DNA of 64,000 nt. It comes from Nitzschia sp. DOCU1 (taxonomy: Eukaryota > Bacillariophyta > Bacillariophyceae > Bacillariales > Bacillariaceae). The notes beneath the pieces were generated by a model. The model was not told the origin of the DNA, did no database searches, and saw nothing but the letters and a program-made list of their open reading frames with translations. Below, one piece after another: positions 48,482-59,872 of the stretch (the stretch's first letter is position 1; each line of letters opens with the position of its first letter). Location of the stretch: positions 2,534,549 through 2,598,548 of the forward strand of contig OX595990.1 of NCBI GenBank assembly GCA_951394045.1, written 5' to 3'. The translations under genes were made by a program, and so were the position numbers.

Positions 48482-51400
48482 ATGGCAAGCGGAACGCGAT
48501 CCGGACAACAGTCCCCGGCAAAGAAGGCGATGGAGCACGTCCTTTCGGTACTACTCGGTTTCCCACAAGCCGAAATGAACCCCGTCCACTATGCGTTGTT
48601 GGACAACCTTATCTCCGACATCACGCACGTGACCTCGTTTATGTCCGACGACGATATAGACAACTTGACGTACTTCGAGCGAGATGATCAAGGTGTCGAC
48701 AAGAAGAAAGACAGCAACAACCAGTTGATCAAGCTGAGCCTACCCACGCATCATCGAGGGATGCTGAAGCTACTTAAGGGATTCTCGATCATGATGGATC
48801 GAGACAACAATATTAAACTTAGTAGTCAAGAATGGTTAAACGTCACCGCTGACCAGTTCACTGAATATAGACTCAGCTCCGTCTGGATCGGCACCAACGT
48901 GAACCCGACTGCCAATGCGCACGTGGCGAAGAGCAATGCAATCACGGCAGTCGAATCCTTCAAACGTGGCATCAAGCGCGACGCCGCAGCATTTAAGCCA
49001 CTGAACGATGACCGCAAATTCGAGACGTGGTGGATGTCTTTCCAGGCAATCGCATCGGCACAAGACGTAAGCGAAGTACTGGACACAAAGCATATGCCCA
49101 GTGATCCTGACTTATTCCGAGAGAAGCAGAAATACGTGTACTCCGTTTACTGTAACGTTCTCCAAACGCTTCACGGTATGGAGCTAAGGATTAAATATAA
49201 GGACACGTATGACGCACAATCGCTCACGGCCGAACTGCTAGACTATTACAGGAACTCCATGAGCGCAAAGATGGGACGTGCAGAACTCTACAAGTCACTT
49301 ACGCTCATGGATGTCGCGGATGGAAAACACCGCAACACAGAAGAATTCATAGTCAGCTGGCTCGAGAAAGTGCGACAGCTTGACGAGTTGAATCATCCTA
49401 ATCCGCCCGTCGATAGCGAGATGAAGCTGTACATGCTACAGAAGTCCGTATCCGCCATACCCGATCTCAGGCAAGTTGCCCATACTTGCGACATTGTCAC
49501 CGCTAGCTCCGGGAAAACACAGACCTTTCCTAAATACTTTGATCTTCTACGAGCCGCTGCCCAACTATACGACCGGAACAGTCGTGGACTAGCTAACAGT
49601 AGTAAGGCGATAGCGAATCCTAGAAGAAGAACAGTCTATAGCCATGACATATCTAACTACTACGACCCTTTTAGCCAGTCCGACGATGAGGATGACGACG
49701 TAGCATTCACAGAGTACACCGCCTATGCCGCTGACACCAAACCTGGTAGCCGCATGACTGCAACGCAATGGCACGCCCTTAGCCCCGAAGCGCGACGCAT
49801 CTGGGACTCGCTCGACGACGACAGCAAGGCGACCATCCTGACGAAGCCAGATGCCTCGACCACCAGGACTAATCGTGGTCCCGGCAACCGCGGACGGAGC
49901 AACAGACGCAAGGTAAACTTTGCTTCCGCTTCCCCGGAATTGACGAACGAGGAATCCCCCGATGACCAGGGGCAGATCGACGACCAGTTCGACAACAACG
50001 TCCTGACTGCTCTCGCTGCCAAGCGGCTTCCCCCCGGCGATCCGCGACGCCTTCTATCCCCGCAATACGCGAGAAAGTCCGACAAGCCTAACGGACAGCC
50101 CGACAACTCGCAACGGACCACAAGCGTATCCTTAACGGAGATCGAGATTGGGGAGGAATTCGAAGGCGACGACGGAGTGTACCGCCGTATCTCCGCGACG
50201 GACGTCTATCGCATCTCCAAGCTTAAGCGTCCAAAGAAGGGCTCTCTCATCGATAGAGGCGCCAACGGAGGGCTTGCTGGCAACGACGTCAGGATCATCA
50301 ATATGTCCCCCGACAGATCCGTCAACGTCGAAGGCATCGACAAGCACCAACTAACGAACATTCCGATCGTTACTTGCGGTGGTCTTGTGCAGACCAACAA
50401 TCGCGGACCTGTCGTCGTCGTGTTCCACCAGTATGCTGGTGTACAACGCGGACCCAGTATTCACTCATCCGGTCAGCTAGAACACTACAAGAACTTAGTT
50501 AGCGATAAATCTAGGAAGGTAGACAAGAACGGTCAGCTAATTACTACTAGCGACGGTTTCGAGTTCCCGCTGCACATCCGCAACGGGCTACCTTTCATGG
50601 ACATACGTCCTCACACCGACGACGAATGGGATTCGCTACCGCATGTCGTTATGACATCCGACGCCGAATGGGATCCGTCGATCCTTGATATGGAATTCCC
50701 CAAAGACGTCGACGCGACAGAACTAGACGCAAGTAGCTACGATAACAGCACTAATTTTGATGTACACGGTAACTACAGGAAGACCACAATCGTAGCCTCT
50801 GCTCGCATCGACAACAGCCAAGCGCTCGAAAACGTGCTGTTACCCGACGACATGTTAGTAGTCGAGACAGTCGAAGACTCAGCTGTCGAATCGTCGGACC
50901 CAGACGACATAGACGAATGGATCGGCCCCAGCGACAAGACGGTATGGCGCATGCGAGACCTCGTGCCGAATCCGAAGCACCCTAATTACGCGGATAACGT
51001 AGAAGCATTGACTACGGGATCTGGGGCTCTAAGTAACGTAGACGGCACTTATGAGTTTGCTTCGCCCCACGTTAAAGCTAAGACGCCAGACTACGCATCT
51101 TTACGCCGACACTTCGCGTGGCTCCCAGAAGACGTAGTCAAGCGGACAATGGAGGCCACGACACAGTACGCAAGAGTTCCGATGAGCAGTCATCTCAGGA
51201 ACTTCTACAAGTCGCCCTATCCCGCACTTAACGTGAAACGCCGTAATGAATCCGTCGCCACGGACACAGTATTCAGCGACACACGCGATATCGAGACAGG
51301 AGCGAATTGCGCACAGCTCTATGTAGGTAATAACACGTTAGTTACCGACGTTTACGGCATGAAGTCCGAAAAACAGTTCGTCAACACGCTAGAAGATCTC

Positions 51401-54400
51401 ATTCGAGACCGCGGCGCACCAGACAAGCTCATTAGCGACTCTGCCAAACTGGAGACGAGCGAACGAGTCAACGATATACTACGCGCCCTCAATATACAAG
51501 ATTGGCAAAGTGAGCCTCACAAGCAGTTCCAGAACTACGCTGAGAACCGCTACAACCATGTGAAACGTGTCACCAACAACTTGCTTAACTTCTCGGGATC
51601 CCCCGCCGATACGTGGTTACTATGCATGAAGTATACATGTTTTGTGCTATCTAGGGTAGCTAGTAAGGCTATTAACTACGAGATACCCTTGCAACGGCTT
51701 ACTGGCAGTACCGTCGACACCAGTGTACTACTTAGATTTCACTGGTGGGAACCCGTCTACTACGCGGTACACGAACCATCATTCCCTAGTGAGTCCACCG
51801 AAGCCATTGGACACTTCGTTGGTATCGCGGAAAACGTCGGACACGCGATGACCTACAAGATTCTCACCCTCGATACGAATAAAATAATCTGTCGTTCACA
51901 CGTACGTTCAGCGTTGGACCCGAACAAGCCAAATCGCAGTGTACTCGCGATGTTCGATGGGGAGAAAGAACCCCTCTCCAAAATTCAGTTCGTTAAATCG
52001 AGAACCGACTTCGTATCGGATAACGGGGTCGAACATCTCAAACAAGATGCGATTTCGGATAATTCGGAGAATCCGGAGGAACCTTCCGCCTCGCCAACTC
52101 CGAAAATGCGTACTTTCGTTGTTAACGACTACGCTGATCTCATAGGACGCTCGTTCCTTATGAACCCACTGGAGAATGGGGAGATACACCGAGCCAGAGT
52201 CATCGAGGCCATCGCCAAACACGATGAAACTCTAGCTAGTGGCAGCGAACGATATAAGTTTAGATGCAAAGTTGACAACGATAGATACGAAGAGATCCTA
52301 TCGTACAACGAGATCCTAGCCCACATCGAACGAGATACGCAGAACGACATCGTCTGGCGATACAAACGCATACTATCGCACAGTCACGTGAAACCAGATG
52401 ACCTCGACTACGACGGATGCGAATGGAACGTCATGGTTGAGAACGAAAGTGGGGAGATCTACACAGTGCCTCTAACGATACTAGCCAAGGACGACCCAGT
52501 AGTATGTGCAATATACGCACGAGACAATAAACTACTTAGTACGCCAGGTTGGAAACGTTTCAAGAAGATAGCAGCTAGACAGAAACTACTGTTCCGTATG
52601 GCCAATCAAGCCAAGCTGCGATCATTCCGCACAGCGCCAAAATACCAGTACGGAGTCGAAATACCCCGCGATTACGCACACGCCGTCCTGCTCGACAAAC
52701 GAGACGGCACGACACACTGGCAGGACGCGACTCGCGCCGAGATGGCTCAACTGTTCGACTACAGTACCTTCATAGATAAGGGTCATAGGGACGACAATCC
52801 TTTTCCCTCAGGATTCAAGAAGATTCGCGTCCACCTTGTATTCGCCTGCAAGCACGACGGACGGCGCAAGGCCAGACTCGTCGCCAACGGCAACCTCACC
52901 GACATCCCCGTCGACAGCGTCTACTCCGGGGTAGTATCGTTGCGAGGACTACGCATCATGCTATTCCTATCAGAGCTCAATGGACTAGAGGCATACGCTA
53001 CAGACATAGGTAACGCATACCTAGAAGCTACTACAGGTGAAAAGGTCTTCATCATAGGTGGCCCCGAGTTCGGCCCACTTGAAAACCATATCCTTGTGAT
53101 CTATAAGGCCCTCTACGGCCTCCGTAGTAGCGGAAAAATGTGGCACCAGAGGCTCGCAGAGTGTCTCAGAGCCGAAGGATTCAGCCCCTGCAAGGCAGAG
53201 CCGGATATCTGGATGAGGAAGGGTGAAAACGACGATTACTACGAGTACATAGCCGTCTACGTCGACGACCTCTGTCTATCGCTCACAGCGCCTACTAAGT
53301 TCCTAGAAGACGTGTTAGTGAAGAAATACGGCTTTAAACTAAAGGGATCAGAGCCCATCAAGTTTCATCTAGGCTGCGACTTCGAACGAGACGAAGACGG
53401 CACGTTGTGCATGGTGCCGCGCAAGTACATCGAGCGTATGGTATCACAGTACGAACGTATGTTCGGCAAAAAGCCGAGCAGCGTCATGACGTCACCGATC
53501 GAGAAGAACGACCACCCCGAGACAGATGAGTCGGAATTCCTCCTCGCTGACGACGTCACCAAATACCAGTCGCTCATTGGATCAGCGCAATGGGCAGTCA
53601 GCCTCGGCAGGATCGACATTACTACTGCGGTAATGACGCTATCTAGCTTTCGAGCAATGCCAAGAAGAGGACACCTCGAGCGTGCGTGTCGACTCGTCGG
53701 TTACCTTGCCAAGTACAAGTCGGCAAAGATTCGGTTCAGGACTCACGAACCCGGCTACTCGGACTTACCGATCCCTGAGTACGACTGGACCTACCAGTAT
53801 GGAGAAGCCGTCGAGCAGATACCCGACGACACCCCTAGACCTCTAGGCAAGACAGTAGTACTCACACACTACGTAGATGCAAATCTATACCACTGTATGG
53901 TTACAGGACGGTCCGTCACGGGTATCCTACACTTCATGAACACGACACCCATTGACTGGTTTTCCAAGAAGCAAGCCACCGTCGAGACGGCTACCTACGG
54001 CGCCGAGTTTGTGGCCGGGAGAACATGCGTAGAGCAAATCATCGACCTACGCCTCACGCTACGATATCTAGGTGTAAGAATTACATCTAGAAGCTACATG
54101 TTTGGAGACAACAAGTCAGTAGTGGACAGCGCCATGAAGCCACAGTCCAAACTGCACAAACGGCACACCGCCCTGTCATTCCACCGCGTACGCGAGAGCA
54201 TTGCAGCCGGTTTCGTCGTGTTCACGCACATCAATAGTGAACTAAATCTCGCCGACATATTGAGCAAGCACTGGGGGCACGCACAAGTGTGGCACCTACT
54301 GAAGCCACTACTGTTCCACGAAGGTGACACTGTCGAATGCCAAGCTGCCGGAGAACGTTATGTGAAGAAGAAGAAGGAGGACGGAATTGTAAGTCTATCT

Positions 54401-54430
54401 TCGCAAGCATCGGGGAGTGATAGAATTTAG
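48482..54430 (+). CDS. Gag-Pol polyprotein of the Copia element
   Basis: 1982 residues, ATG 48482. Gag covers about 1-560 with a helical capsid-like part and a disordered arginine-rich end; no classic zinc knuckle was seen. The protease is read at SLIDRGANGGLAG, where Arg stands in place of the usual Ser or Thr after the catalytic Asp. Integrase shows D in VATDTVFSD, LISDSAK and AENRYNHVK. RT has VYVDDLCLS near 53256 and KALYGLRSSG; RNase H has THYVDANLYH, ETATYGAEF and ADILSKHWG. The stop (TAG 54428-54430) lies 13 bp inside the 3' LTR, so the C-terminal residues are LTR-encoded. No frameshift or stop separates Gag and Pol. Confidence 0.95.
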   Translation: MASGTRSGQQSPAKKAMEHVLSVLLGFPQAEMNPVHYALLDNLISDITHVTSFMSDDDIDNLTYFERDDQGVDKKKDSNNQLIKLSLPTHHRGMLKLLKGFSIMMDRDNNIKLSSQEWLNVTADQFTEYRLSSVWIGTNVNPTANAHVAKSNAITAVESFKRGIKRDAAAFKPLNDDRKFETWWMSFQAIASAQDVSEVLDTKHMPSDPDLFREKQKYVYSVYCNVLQTLHGMELRIKYKDTYDAQSLTAELLDYYRNSMSAKMGRAELYKSLTLMDVADGKHRNTEEFIVSWLEKVRQLDELNHPNPPVDSEMKLYMLQKSVSAIPDLRQVAHTCDIVTASSGKTQTFPKYFDLLRAAAQLYDRNSRGLANSSKAIANPRRRTVYSHDISNYYDPFSQSDDEDDDVAFTEYTAYAADTKPGSRMTATQWHALSPEARRIWDSLDDDSKATILTKPDASTTRTNRGPGNRGRSNRRKVNFASASPELTNEESPDDQGQIDDQFDNNVLTALAAKRLPPGDPRRLLSPQYARKSDKPNGQPDNSQRTTSVSLTEIEIGEEFEGDDGVYRRISATDVYRISKLKRPKKGSLIDRGANGGLAGNDVRIINMSPDRSVNVEGIDKHQLTNIPIVTCGGLVQTNNRGPVVVVFHQYAGVQRGPSIHSSGQLEHYKNLVSDKSRKVDKNGQLITTSDGFEFPLHIRNGLPFMDIRPHTDDEWDSLPHVVMTSDAEWDPSILDMEFPKDVDATELDASSYDNSTNFDVHGNYRKTTIVASARIDNSQALENVLLPDDMLVVETVEDSAVESSDPDDIDEWIGPSDKTVWRMRDLVPNPKHPNYADNVEALTTGSGALSNVDGTYEFASPHVKAKTPDYASLRRHFAWLPEDVVKRTMEATTQYARVPMSSHLRNFYKSPYPALNVKRRNESVATDTVFSDTRDIETGANCAQLYVGNNTLVTDVYGMKSEKQFVNTLEDLIRDRGAPDKLISDSAKLETSERVNDILRALNIQDWQSEPHKQFQNYAENRYNHVKRVTNNLLNFSGSPADTWLLCMKYTCFVLSRVASKAINYEIPLQRLTGSTVDTSVLLRFHWWEPVYYAVHEPSFPSESTEAIGHFVGIAENVGHAMTYKILTLDTNKIICRSHVRSALDPNKPNRSVLAMFDGEKEPLSKIQFVKSRTDFVSDNGVEHLKQDAISDNSENPEEPSASPTPKMRTFVVNDYADLIGRSFLMNPLENGEIHRARVIEAIAKHDETLASGSERYKFRCKVDNDRYEEILSYNEILAHIERDTQNDIVWRYKRILSHSHVKPDDLDYDGCEWNVMVENESGEIYTVPLTILAKDDPVVCAIYARDNKLLSTPGWKRFKKIAARQKLLFRMANQAKLRSFRTAPKYQYGVEIPRDYAHAVLLDKRDGTTHWQDATRAEMAQLFDYSTFIDKGHRDDNPFPSGFKKIRVHLVFACKHDGRRKARLVANGNLTDIPVDSVYSGVVSLRGLRIMLFLSELNGLEAYATDIGNAYLEATTGEKVFIIGGPEFGPLENHILVIYKALYGLRSSGKMWHQRLAECLRAEGFSPCKAEPDIWMRKGENDDYYEYIAVYVDDLCLSLTAPTKFLEDVLVKKYGFKLKGSEPIKFHLGCDFERDEDGTLCMVPRKYIERMVSQYERMFGKKPSSVMTSPIEKNDHPETDESEFLLADDVTKYQSLIGSAQWAVSLGRIDITTAVMTLSSFRAMPRRGHLERACRLVGYLAKYKSAKIRFRTHEPGYSDLPIPEYDWTYQYGEAVEQIPDDTPRPLGKTVVLTHYVDANLYHCMVTGRSVTGILHFMNTTPIDWFSKKQATVETATYGAEFVAGRTCVEQIIDLRLTLRYLGVRITSRSYMFGDNKSVVDSAMKPQSKLHKRHTALSFHRVRESIAAGFVVFTHINSELNLADILSKHWGHAQVWHLLKPLLFHEGDTVECQAAGERYVKKKKEDGIVSLSSQASGSDRI

Positions 54431-54797
54431 GATAGTAAACGTACGAACGTAGGATAAGTACGTACGAAGGATGGATGGATAGTATACGTCGGAAGAAAGA
54501 GATCTTTTGGATGCTCACTCGACGACGAGAAACAATCCCAGCAGAATAAACACTCACAAATAAAGAATCATCAGCAACAGCATCAGCTTAGCACTCTTTG
54601 AAGGGATACGTTCCTTCGGAGGGTTTGTTTGTCACACACCGTTTTACCTTACACTATCGTACAGCGGCCGTCATTCACGGACCGCTATCGTGGATTGCAG
54701 CAGTCGGTTCAATCGGATCGGCATCGTTGTGATCGTACCTACGAACCGCTTGGACCGTGCATACGTCAGTGCGTTCGTTTGGCTGCAAAATCTATCA
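54418..54797 (+). repeat. 3' LTR of the Copia element
   Basis: 380 bp, identical by eye to the 5' LTR. The purine-rich CGGGGAG at 54411-54417 directly before it is the likely polypurine tract and is also inside the Pol coding region. Confidence 0.93.
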
Positions 54798-55074
54798 ACC
54801 ACTTCGTTTCCTTCCGGTCGAATTGGTCCGTCTTGGTATTCTCGGCGCGAGGTGGGTCGGCGCGCACTGCGACATACAACGGATCTTTTACTTATGGTAA
54901 TTTTGAAACCAAAGTGGCCGTTGTCACGACGCTCACAAAGTGGCCTCCAACCCGCAAAGATCACAGAATTTCACTTCCACCATCGAGGCACTTTCTGATC
55001 CCGACAGAATCAAACGTCCTATTGTCATTGACATTGGGACTTTCTAGATTGATTGTAGAAACATCTTTGCCAGC

Positions 55075-58000
55075 ATGCCTCACGTTCGTCGAATGTCAAA
55101 CAACAGTGTGGCCTCGGCTTCCAGCCAGCAGTCGTTTCCCGCCACCATTAACTCGTCGACCAAAGTCACAAAGGAAAAGGTTGGAAAGATCATGTCGCGC
55201 CGCATGAGTCGCCGCCAACCAAAAACGGAAGATAAGGAAAATGCGACAGAAAATGTCTTGCAAAGCCCGACCCCGTATTGGAAAGTTGCCAAAGAACGAG
55301 GCACGACCACGCCGCCACAGACTCGTTCTGCCAAGAAGCAAAAGAGGACGCCTGGAACGAAAGCGTTGGACTTTTCGGCAGGAAACGACAGCGATGCAGA
55401 AAAGACCAGGTAAGTAAACAACGTATCTGATAGTCCAGTAAGTTGGTAACGAATAAAGTCTGAAGGGCTAACTGATGTTCCTCTGTAGTCTCGTGTTGAC
55501 ATTTTCTCCCCCTGACCAGAAAGAGAATGCTCGTCGTGAGCAAGAAGAGCTGAAACGCAAGGAACAAGCAAGGTAAGTCTCAATATGTGATATTACTGCC
55601 TTTTTATTGGTTAGGGAAAGCTCATTTCTATTCCCCGACAGGGCTTCGAAGGTTCGAAAGGCTCGGGAAAGTGGGCAGCTTCTCGTCTTTTCTCCCACAC
55701 TCCGCAACCCAGCGCCACTTCCACCCTCACCATGCGAAGATCAGAACAACAATACTGAGGATGTAGAAATGACCGGAGAAGAGGCAGCAGTTGCTTTAGA
55801 TGAGGATCGTAGTGGTTCCGATGGAGATCTGGAGAATAGCACTGATACTTGCTCGCCTACAGATATGGAAGTGGAATGCCCCCATGGATCGGAGAAGAGT
55901 CAGGTGTCGCTGGTCACTGCTCATTCCAATATTCACAACGATTTGATCACGCAGGAATTGAAGAATCTTCGTGAAACTATCAACAAGCTCGTTGACCGCA
56001 AGAGCACCGCAAGTGAGACCAATCGGCATCATGTATCTTTGGAAGCTCACATGATTCGCACCGAGAAGGTTCTCCTTGAAAATTCGAGACTCGAGCAGAA
56101 GATTGAAATCTTGGAGGATTCTTTGAAGAAGATTGAGTCAGAAGCTCGGCAAGAAAAAGAAGGTCTTGCGGCCGAGACAACCCGACTTCAAACTGAATTG
56201 GCCGTTCTGTCGGCTGAAGCCAATGCTCAAGTCGAAACGCTCCAGCAGATGAAGACGCAGATGGAGGCTCAGATGAAGGCGTCTCAGAGCGAGAAAGACG
56301 AGCTCATGAGACAGATTCAATCGTTGGAAAATGAGCTGGAAGAGGCTCGATCTCGTTTGGACGCGAGCAAGAAGCAGGTGGAATCCCTGAAGGAAGAAAT
56401 GGCGGCTGAGAAGGAAGCTCTTGCGGACGAGCACGCCAAGCTTGCATCTTCCAACCTCAATCTTGATAAGGAATTTGGCGAGCTTACAAAGGCAAATGCC
56501 TCTCTCAAAGCTTCGTTGACCAAGTACGAGGAGAAAATTGACCTGCTTGAGAACACGTTACTTCCCGAGTCGGAAGAGCAGCTACAACGCGCTTTGGAAA
56601 AATTGAAGGCTTCCGAGATCAATGAAGCCAATCTTCGGGAAGAAATGACAAAGTTGGAAGATCATGTCGCTTCTTTGAAGGAAGAACTGTCGCGGGCTCG
56701 ATCCGAGCAACAACAAGAACGAAATCATTTCCAAGAGCTCAACGAAGAAAGCAGCAATGCCTATCAGCACATCAAGAAAAGTTTGCAGGAGAAGGATGAT
56801 ACCATTGCCGATCTCAAAGCAAGCATGGATCAAATGGAAGCTTCTCTAGTCTTGGAAACGGAGAAGTTGAACGATGCATCCAAGGAGTTGAAAACTGTTC
56901 GAGCTTCGATGGGAGAACGCGCAAACGAACTCGAGCAGATGCTCGAAGAAGTCACTGCTGAGTTGCAGAAGACCACCAACGAAAAACAAGCACTCGAAGA
57001 GAAGTTGGCTCTGATGTGTGAGGAAATGGAAGAAAATGCATCTTTCAAGAATGAAGTATTGGCTCGTAGTAACGAGACATCCGCAGCAAATCAACTTCTC
57101 CAACAACGAATCATGCAGCTCGAGCAAGAGCTTCGTGCGTCGAAGACCGAGTGTGACGAGGTCAAACAGAAAATCGTAACCTTCGACCAACGCGAAGCGG
57201 ATCTCTTCAACAAGCTGCAAGAAAGTGACAGAGTCCGACGTGGGCTCCACAACCGAGTCATGCAGTTGAGTGGTAACATTCGCGTGTACGTCCGAGTTCG
57301 CCCGGTGCTTCCCGGAGAGAAGGAGGCAAGCACAACCTCATCTGAATCTGGGGCTGATACCAAGAAACGAAAACACGAGGAGATTGATGATGAAAGTCCT
57401 TTCCGATATCCTGGTTTGGGCGGAAATGAAAGCAATAAGTCTAGCTTTGGTGCTGACGACCCAACGAAGAATCTACTGGAGGTCACCGAGCCATGGCGTG
57501 ATCGAGGTGGTCTTAGCGAACGCAGAAAGAAGTGGATGTTTGGATTTGACAATATCTTCACGCCGGCGCATGGTCAGAATGACATCTGGGAAGCAACTGA
57601 GCCCCTCGTCCAGTCGGCGGTGGATGGCTACAATGTGTGTCTCTTTGCATTTGGTCAAACTGGAAGCGGTAGGTAGAGCATATGGGAGTTGATCAAAGTT
57701 TTGTGTGCCCCAAAAATGTCCTCATCGCTCGAACTCTTTCACAGGGAAAACGTTCACTATGTTGGGGGAACCAGGCAACGAGGGACTCGTGTCCCGTTCA
57801 GTTCAAAAGCTCTTTGCAGCACGACAAGCCATTTCTGAGCTAACTCGTGGTAGCAGCAAAGTTGAAATTTCGGTCGAGCTCCTGGAAATTTACAACGAAA
57901 AGGTTCGAGACTTGCTTGATAACAAGACTGAGGGGCAAGAAGTCTCGCTGAAGGTGAAGGCCAATGAGGCAATTGGTAGCACCGTAGTTGTGGTCAACAC

Positions 58001-58566
58001 CGAAGAGGAAGTAGCTACCATTCTTGGAAAGGCACAGTCACGTCGCTGTGTCAAGGCAACCGCATCGAATGCTGTTAGTTCTCGCAGCCATATGCTTTTC
58101 ACCCTGCATTTCAAGGTTTTATCAAAAGACGGATCGACTCGTGTCGGAAAGCTAAACATTTGTGATCTGGCCGGAAGCGAGCGTCTGGGGAAAAGCAATG
58201 CAAATGAGCATGTCGGGGTAAGGACTTCATGTGTTGTTTACTTTTAGATACGTATGGCTCGTCATCTTACTTCGCGACTTACAACCACAGGGTGCATTAC
58301 TGAAAGAAACCAAGCACATCAACACTTCGTTGAGCGTTCTATCCAATGTGATCGAGAAACTGCAAGCCGGAGATTCCAATGTGCCCTACCGGGAATCCAA
58401 ACTGACTCACCTTCTCCAGAATAGTTTGGGAGGAAACTCAAAGACCCTAGCCATCGTCTGCTGCAATCCGCTTCAATCGCATTTCCATGAGAGTCTCTGC
58501 AGTCTTCGTTTCGCGGCGAAGGTCAACAAAGTCGACTTGAAAGCGGTTTCCAATTTCAGCGCCTAG
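55075..58566 (+). CDS. Kinesin-14 family minus-end motor (C-terminal motor), five exons
   Basis: Exons 55075-55409, 55489-55572, 55642-57668, 57745-58217 and 58291-58566 give 1064 residues. Each intron restores a conserved stretch, notably the P-loop GQTGSGKT (811-818) split by intron 3. The N-terminus is basic, Ser/Lys-rich and probably binds microtubules as a tail. A long heptad-rich coiled coil covers about 240-670 for dimer formation. The motor follows a neck reading RRGLHNRVMQLSGNIRVYVRVRP, the hallmark of C-terminal motors, and has switch I NAVSSRSH and switch II DLAGSE. Loop 2 carries an unusually long Ser/Lys-rich insert (KEASTTSSESGADTKKRKHE). Family members move to microtubule minus ends and help focus spindle poles. 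Its promoter now starts beside the Copia element. Confidence 0.92.
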
Positions 58567-59509
58567 ATTTGAGCGTCATCGCTGACAATGGGGCGACTTT
58601 TTGTCACAAAGTCCAACGAATTCCTACTTTTAGCTTGTTCTTACTTTAGAGCTTACGACCCCCGTACATCCCTGCTTGCAGTATGATGTCATCGCCAAGG
58701 ATGAAGTTGTGCCTTCGTCCAGGATCGCCACGGCCAAACTAGTAAGCGCGAATCATATAACATGATTTTACTGCACACTCCATAGCTAGTTCTAGTTTGG
58801 CAAAACTGAACCTCATTCTGAATAGAGCGGGTATCATACGATCAATGGCTTCGTTGCGAGTGCTGGTAGTAGTGGTAGAGGTATACCCTGCGCAACTATC
58901 TGCAGCCAGCAAATTGCTTCTTAAACCCAGAGTCTTGTACAGCTATGCGGAACTTCGCCGTGCAACTCTGAGGAATAGATAGTACGAGTATCGTATTAAT
59001 AACACCTTTTGCAATATATGATAATATTTGAGAGGAGAGACACACTATGCCATGCTGGTATAGAGTACTCGTATAGTACGAAGTAAAAATCGTATGCATA
59101 GATGTATGGCATACCTTCACGTATCTAAATATGTATTAGCGGTACTAATGTGGGTTAGTATGATTTTGCCAAGTTAGTAACGCGGTGAGCGGTAATCCAG
59201 TCATCTCAGTCCACCGCACAAATACCGCCGCCACCGCCAGCACCAAGCAAGCAAGCAAACCCCAACAGCCGCCGACAGCGTTGGCGCGACTCTCTCCATC
59301 CTCATTGTCGATGTCGTTGTGATTCTAATCACAGCGATTTTCATATCAGCCAAGGTGACACTTTGAGAATAGCAAAACTTCTCACTTTGCTCTAGGTACG
59401 TGGATCTTCGACTGGAGCCGTTTGCATTCTTTTTTTGATCATTGTCTCACCCCTAATGAATTTTCTTCGTCCACAACAGTCTGAAGTTTCCCCCATCTTT
59501 TGAATCAAC
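58567..59509. promoter_or_regulatory. Kinesin 3' region and uS10 promoter
   Basis: About 940 bp with no gene seen. GC-rich CCGCC repeats at about 59225-59280 lie upstream of the uS10 gene. A 5' UTR intron is proposed at 59396-59479. Confidence 0.4.
59396..59479 (+). other. Predicted 5' UTR intron of the uS10 gene
   Basis: CTAG/GTACGT donor and CAACAG acceptor 84 bp apart, ending 30 bp before the ATG. Introns here are common in ribosomal protein genes; this is inferred from splice sites alone. Confidence 0.4.
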
Positions 59510-59872
59510 ATGTCCTTCCCACCAAAGAAAGAGGCCGGAGCCCCACCCACGGATGAGGTTATCCACCGCATTCGCATTACTTTGACTTCTCGCAATGTCA
59601 AGAACTTGGAGAAGGTCTGTGCTGACCTCAAGAAGGCCAGCTTGGACAAGCAGCTTCATGTGACCGGCCCCGTCCGTCTTCCCACCAAGAAGTTGCGCAT
59701 CACCACCCGTAAGGCTCCCAGCGGAGAAGGTACCAACACTTGGGATCGCTTTGAAATGCGCATCCACAAGCGCTTGATCGACCTTCACGCTCCCTCGGAT
59801 GTGGTCAAGCAAGTGACTAACATTCCTATCGAGCCTGGTGTCGAGGTTGATGTTACCATCAATGATCGTTAA
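59510..59872 (+). CDS. RPS20: 40S ribosomal protein S20 (uS10), cytosolic
   Basis: 120 residues, single coding exon, matching the size of eukaryotic uS10. Conserved stretches: [56 protein letters not shown] and [11 protein letters not shown]. The lysine-rich eukaryote-type N-terminal extension is present. It is part of the 40S head near the decoding region. The gene stands alone, with no ribosomal neighbours. A 5' UTR intron is likely. Confidence 0.95.
   Translation: MSFPPKKEAGAPPTDEVIHRIRITLTSRNVKNLEKVCADLKKASLDKQLHVTGPVRLPTKKLRITTRKAPSGEGTNTWDRFEMRIHKRLIDLHAPSDVVKQVTNIPIEPGVEVDVTINDR

Larger units (their letters stand above)
47235..54797 (+). mobile_element. Copia (Ty1-like, CoDi type) LTR retrotransposon, apparently intact
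   Basis: 7563 bp with identical 380-bp LTRs, a perfect 5-bp target duplication (ACCAC) and one open Gag-Pol of 1982 codons with integrase before RT, the Copia order. The integrase and RT wording matches the Copia lineage typical of diatoms. Recently inserted. Confidence 0.95.
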
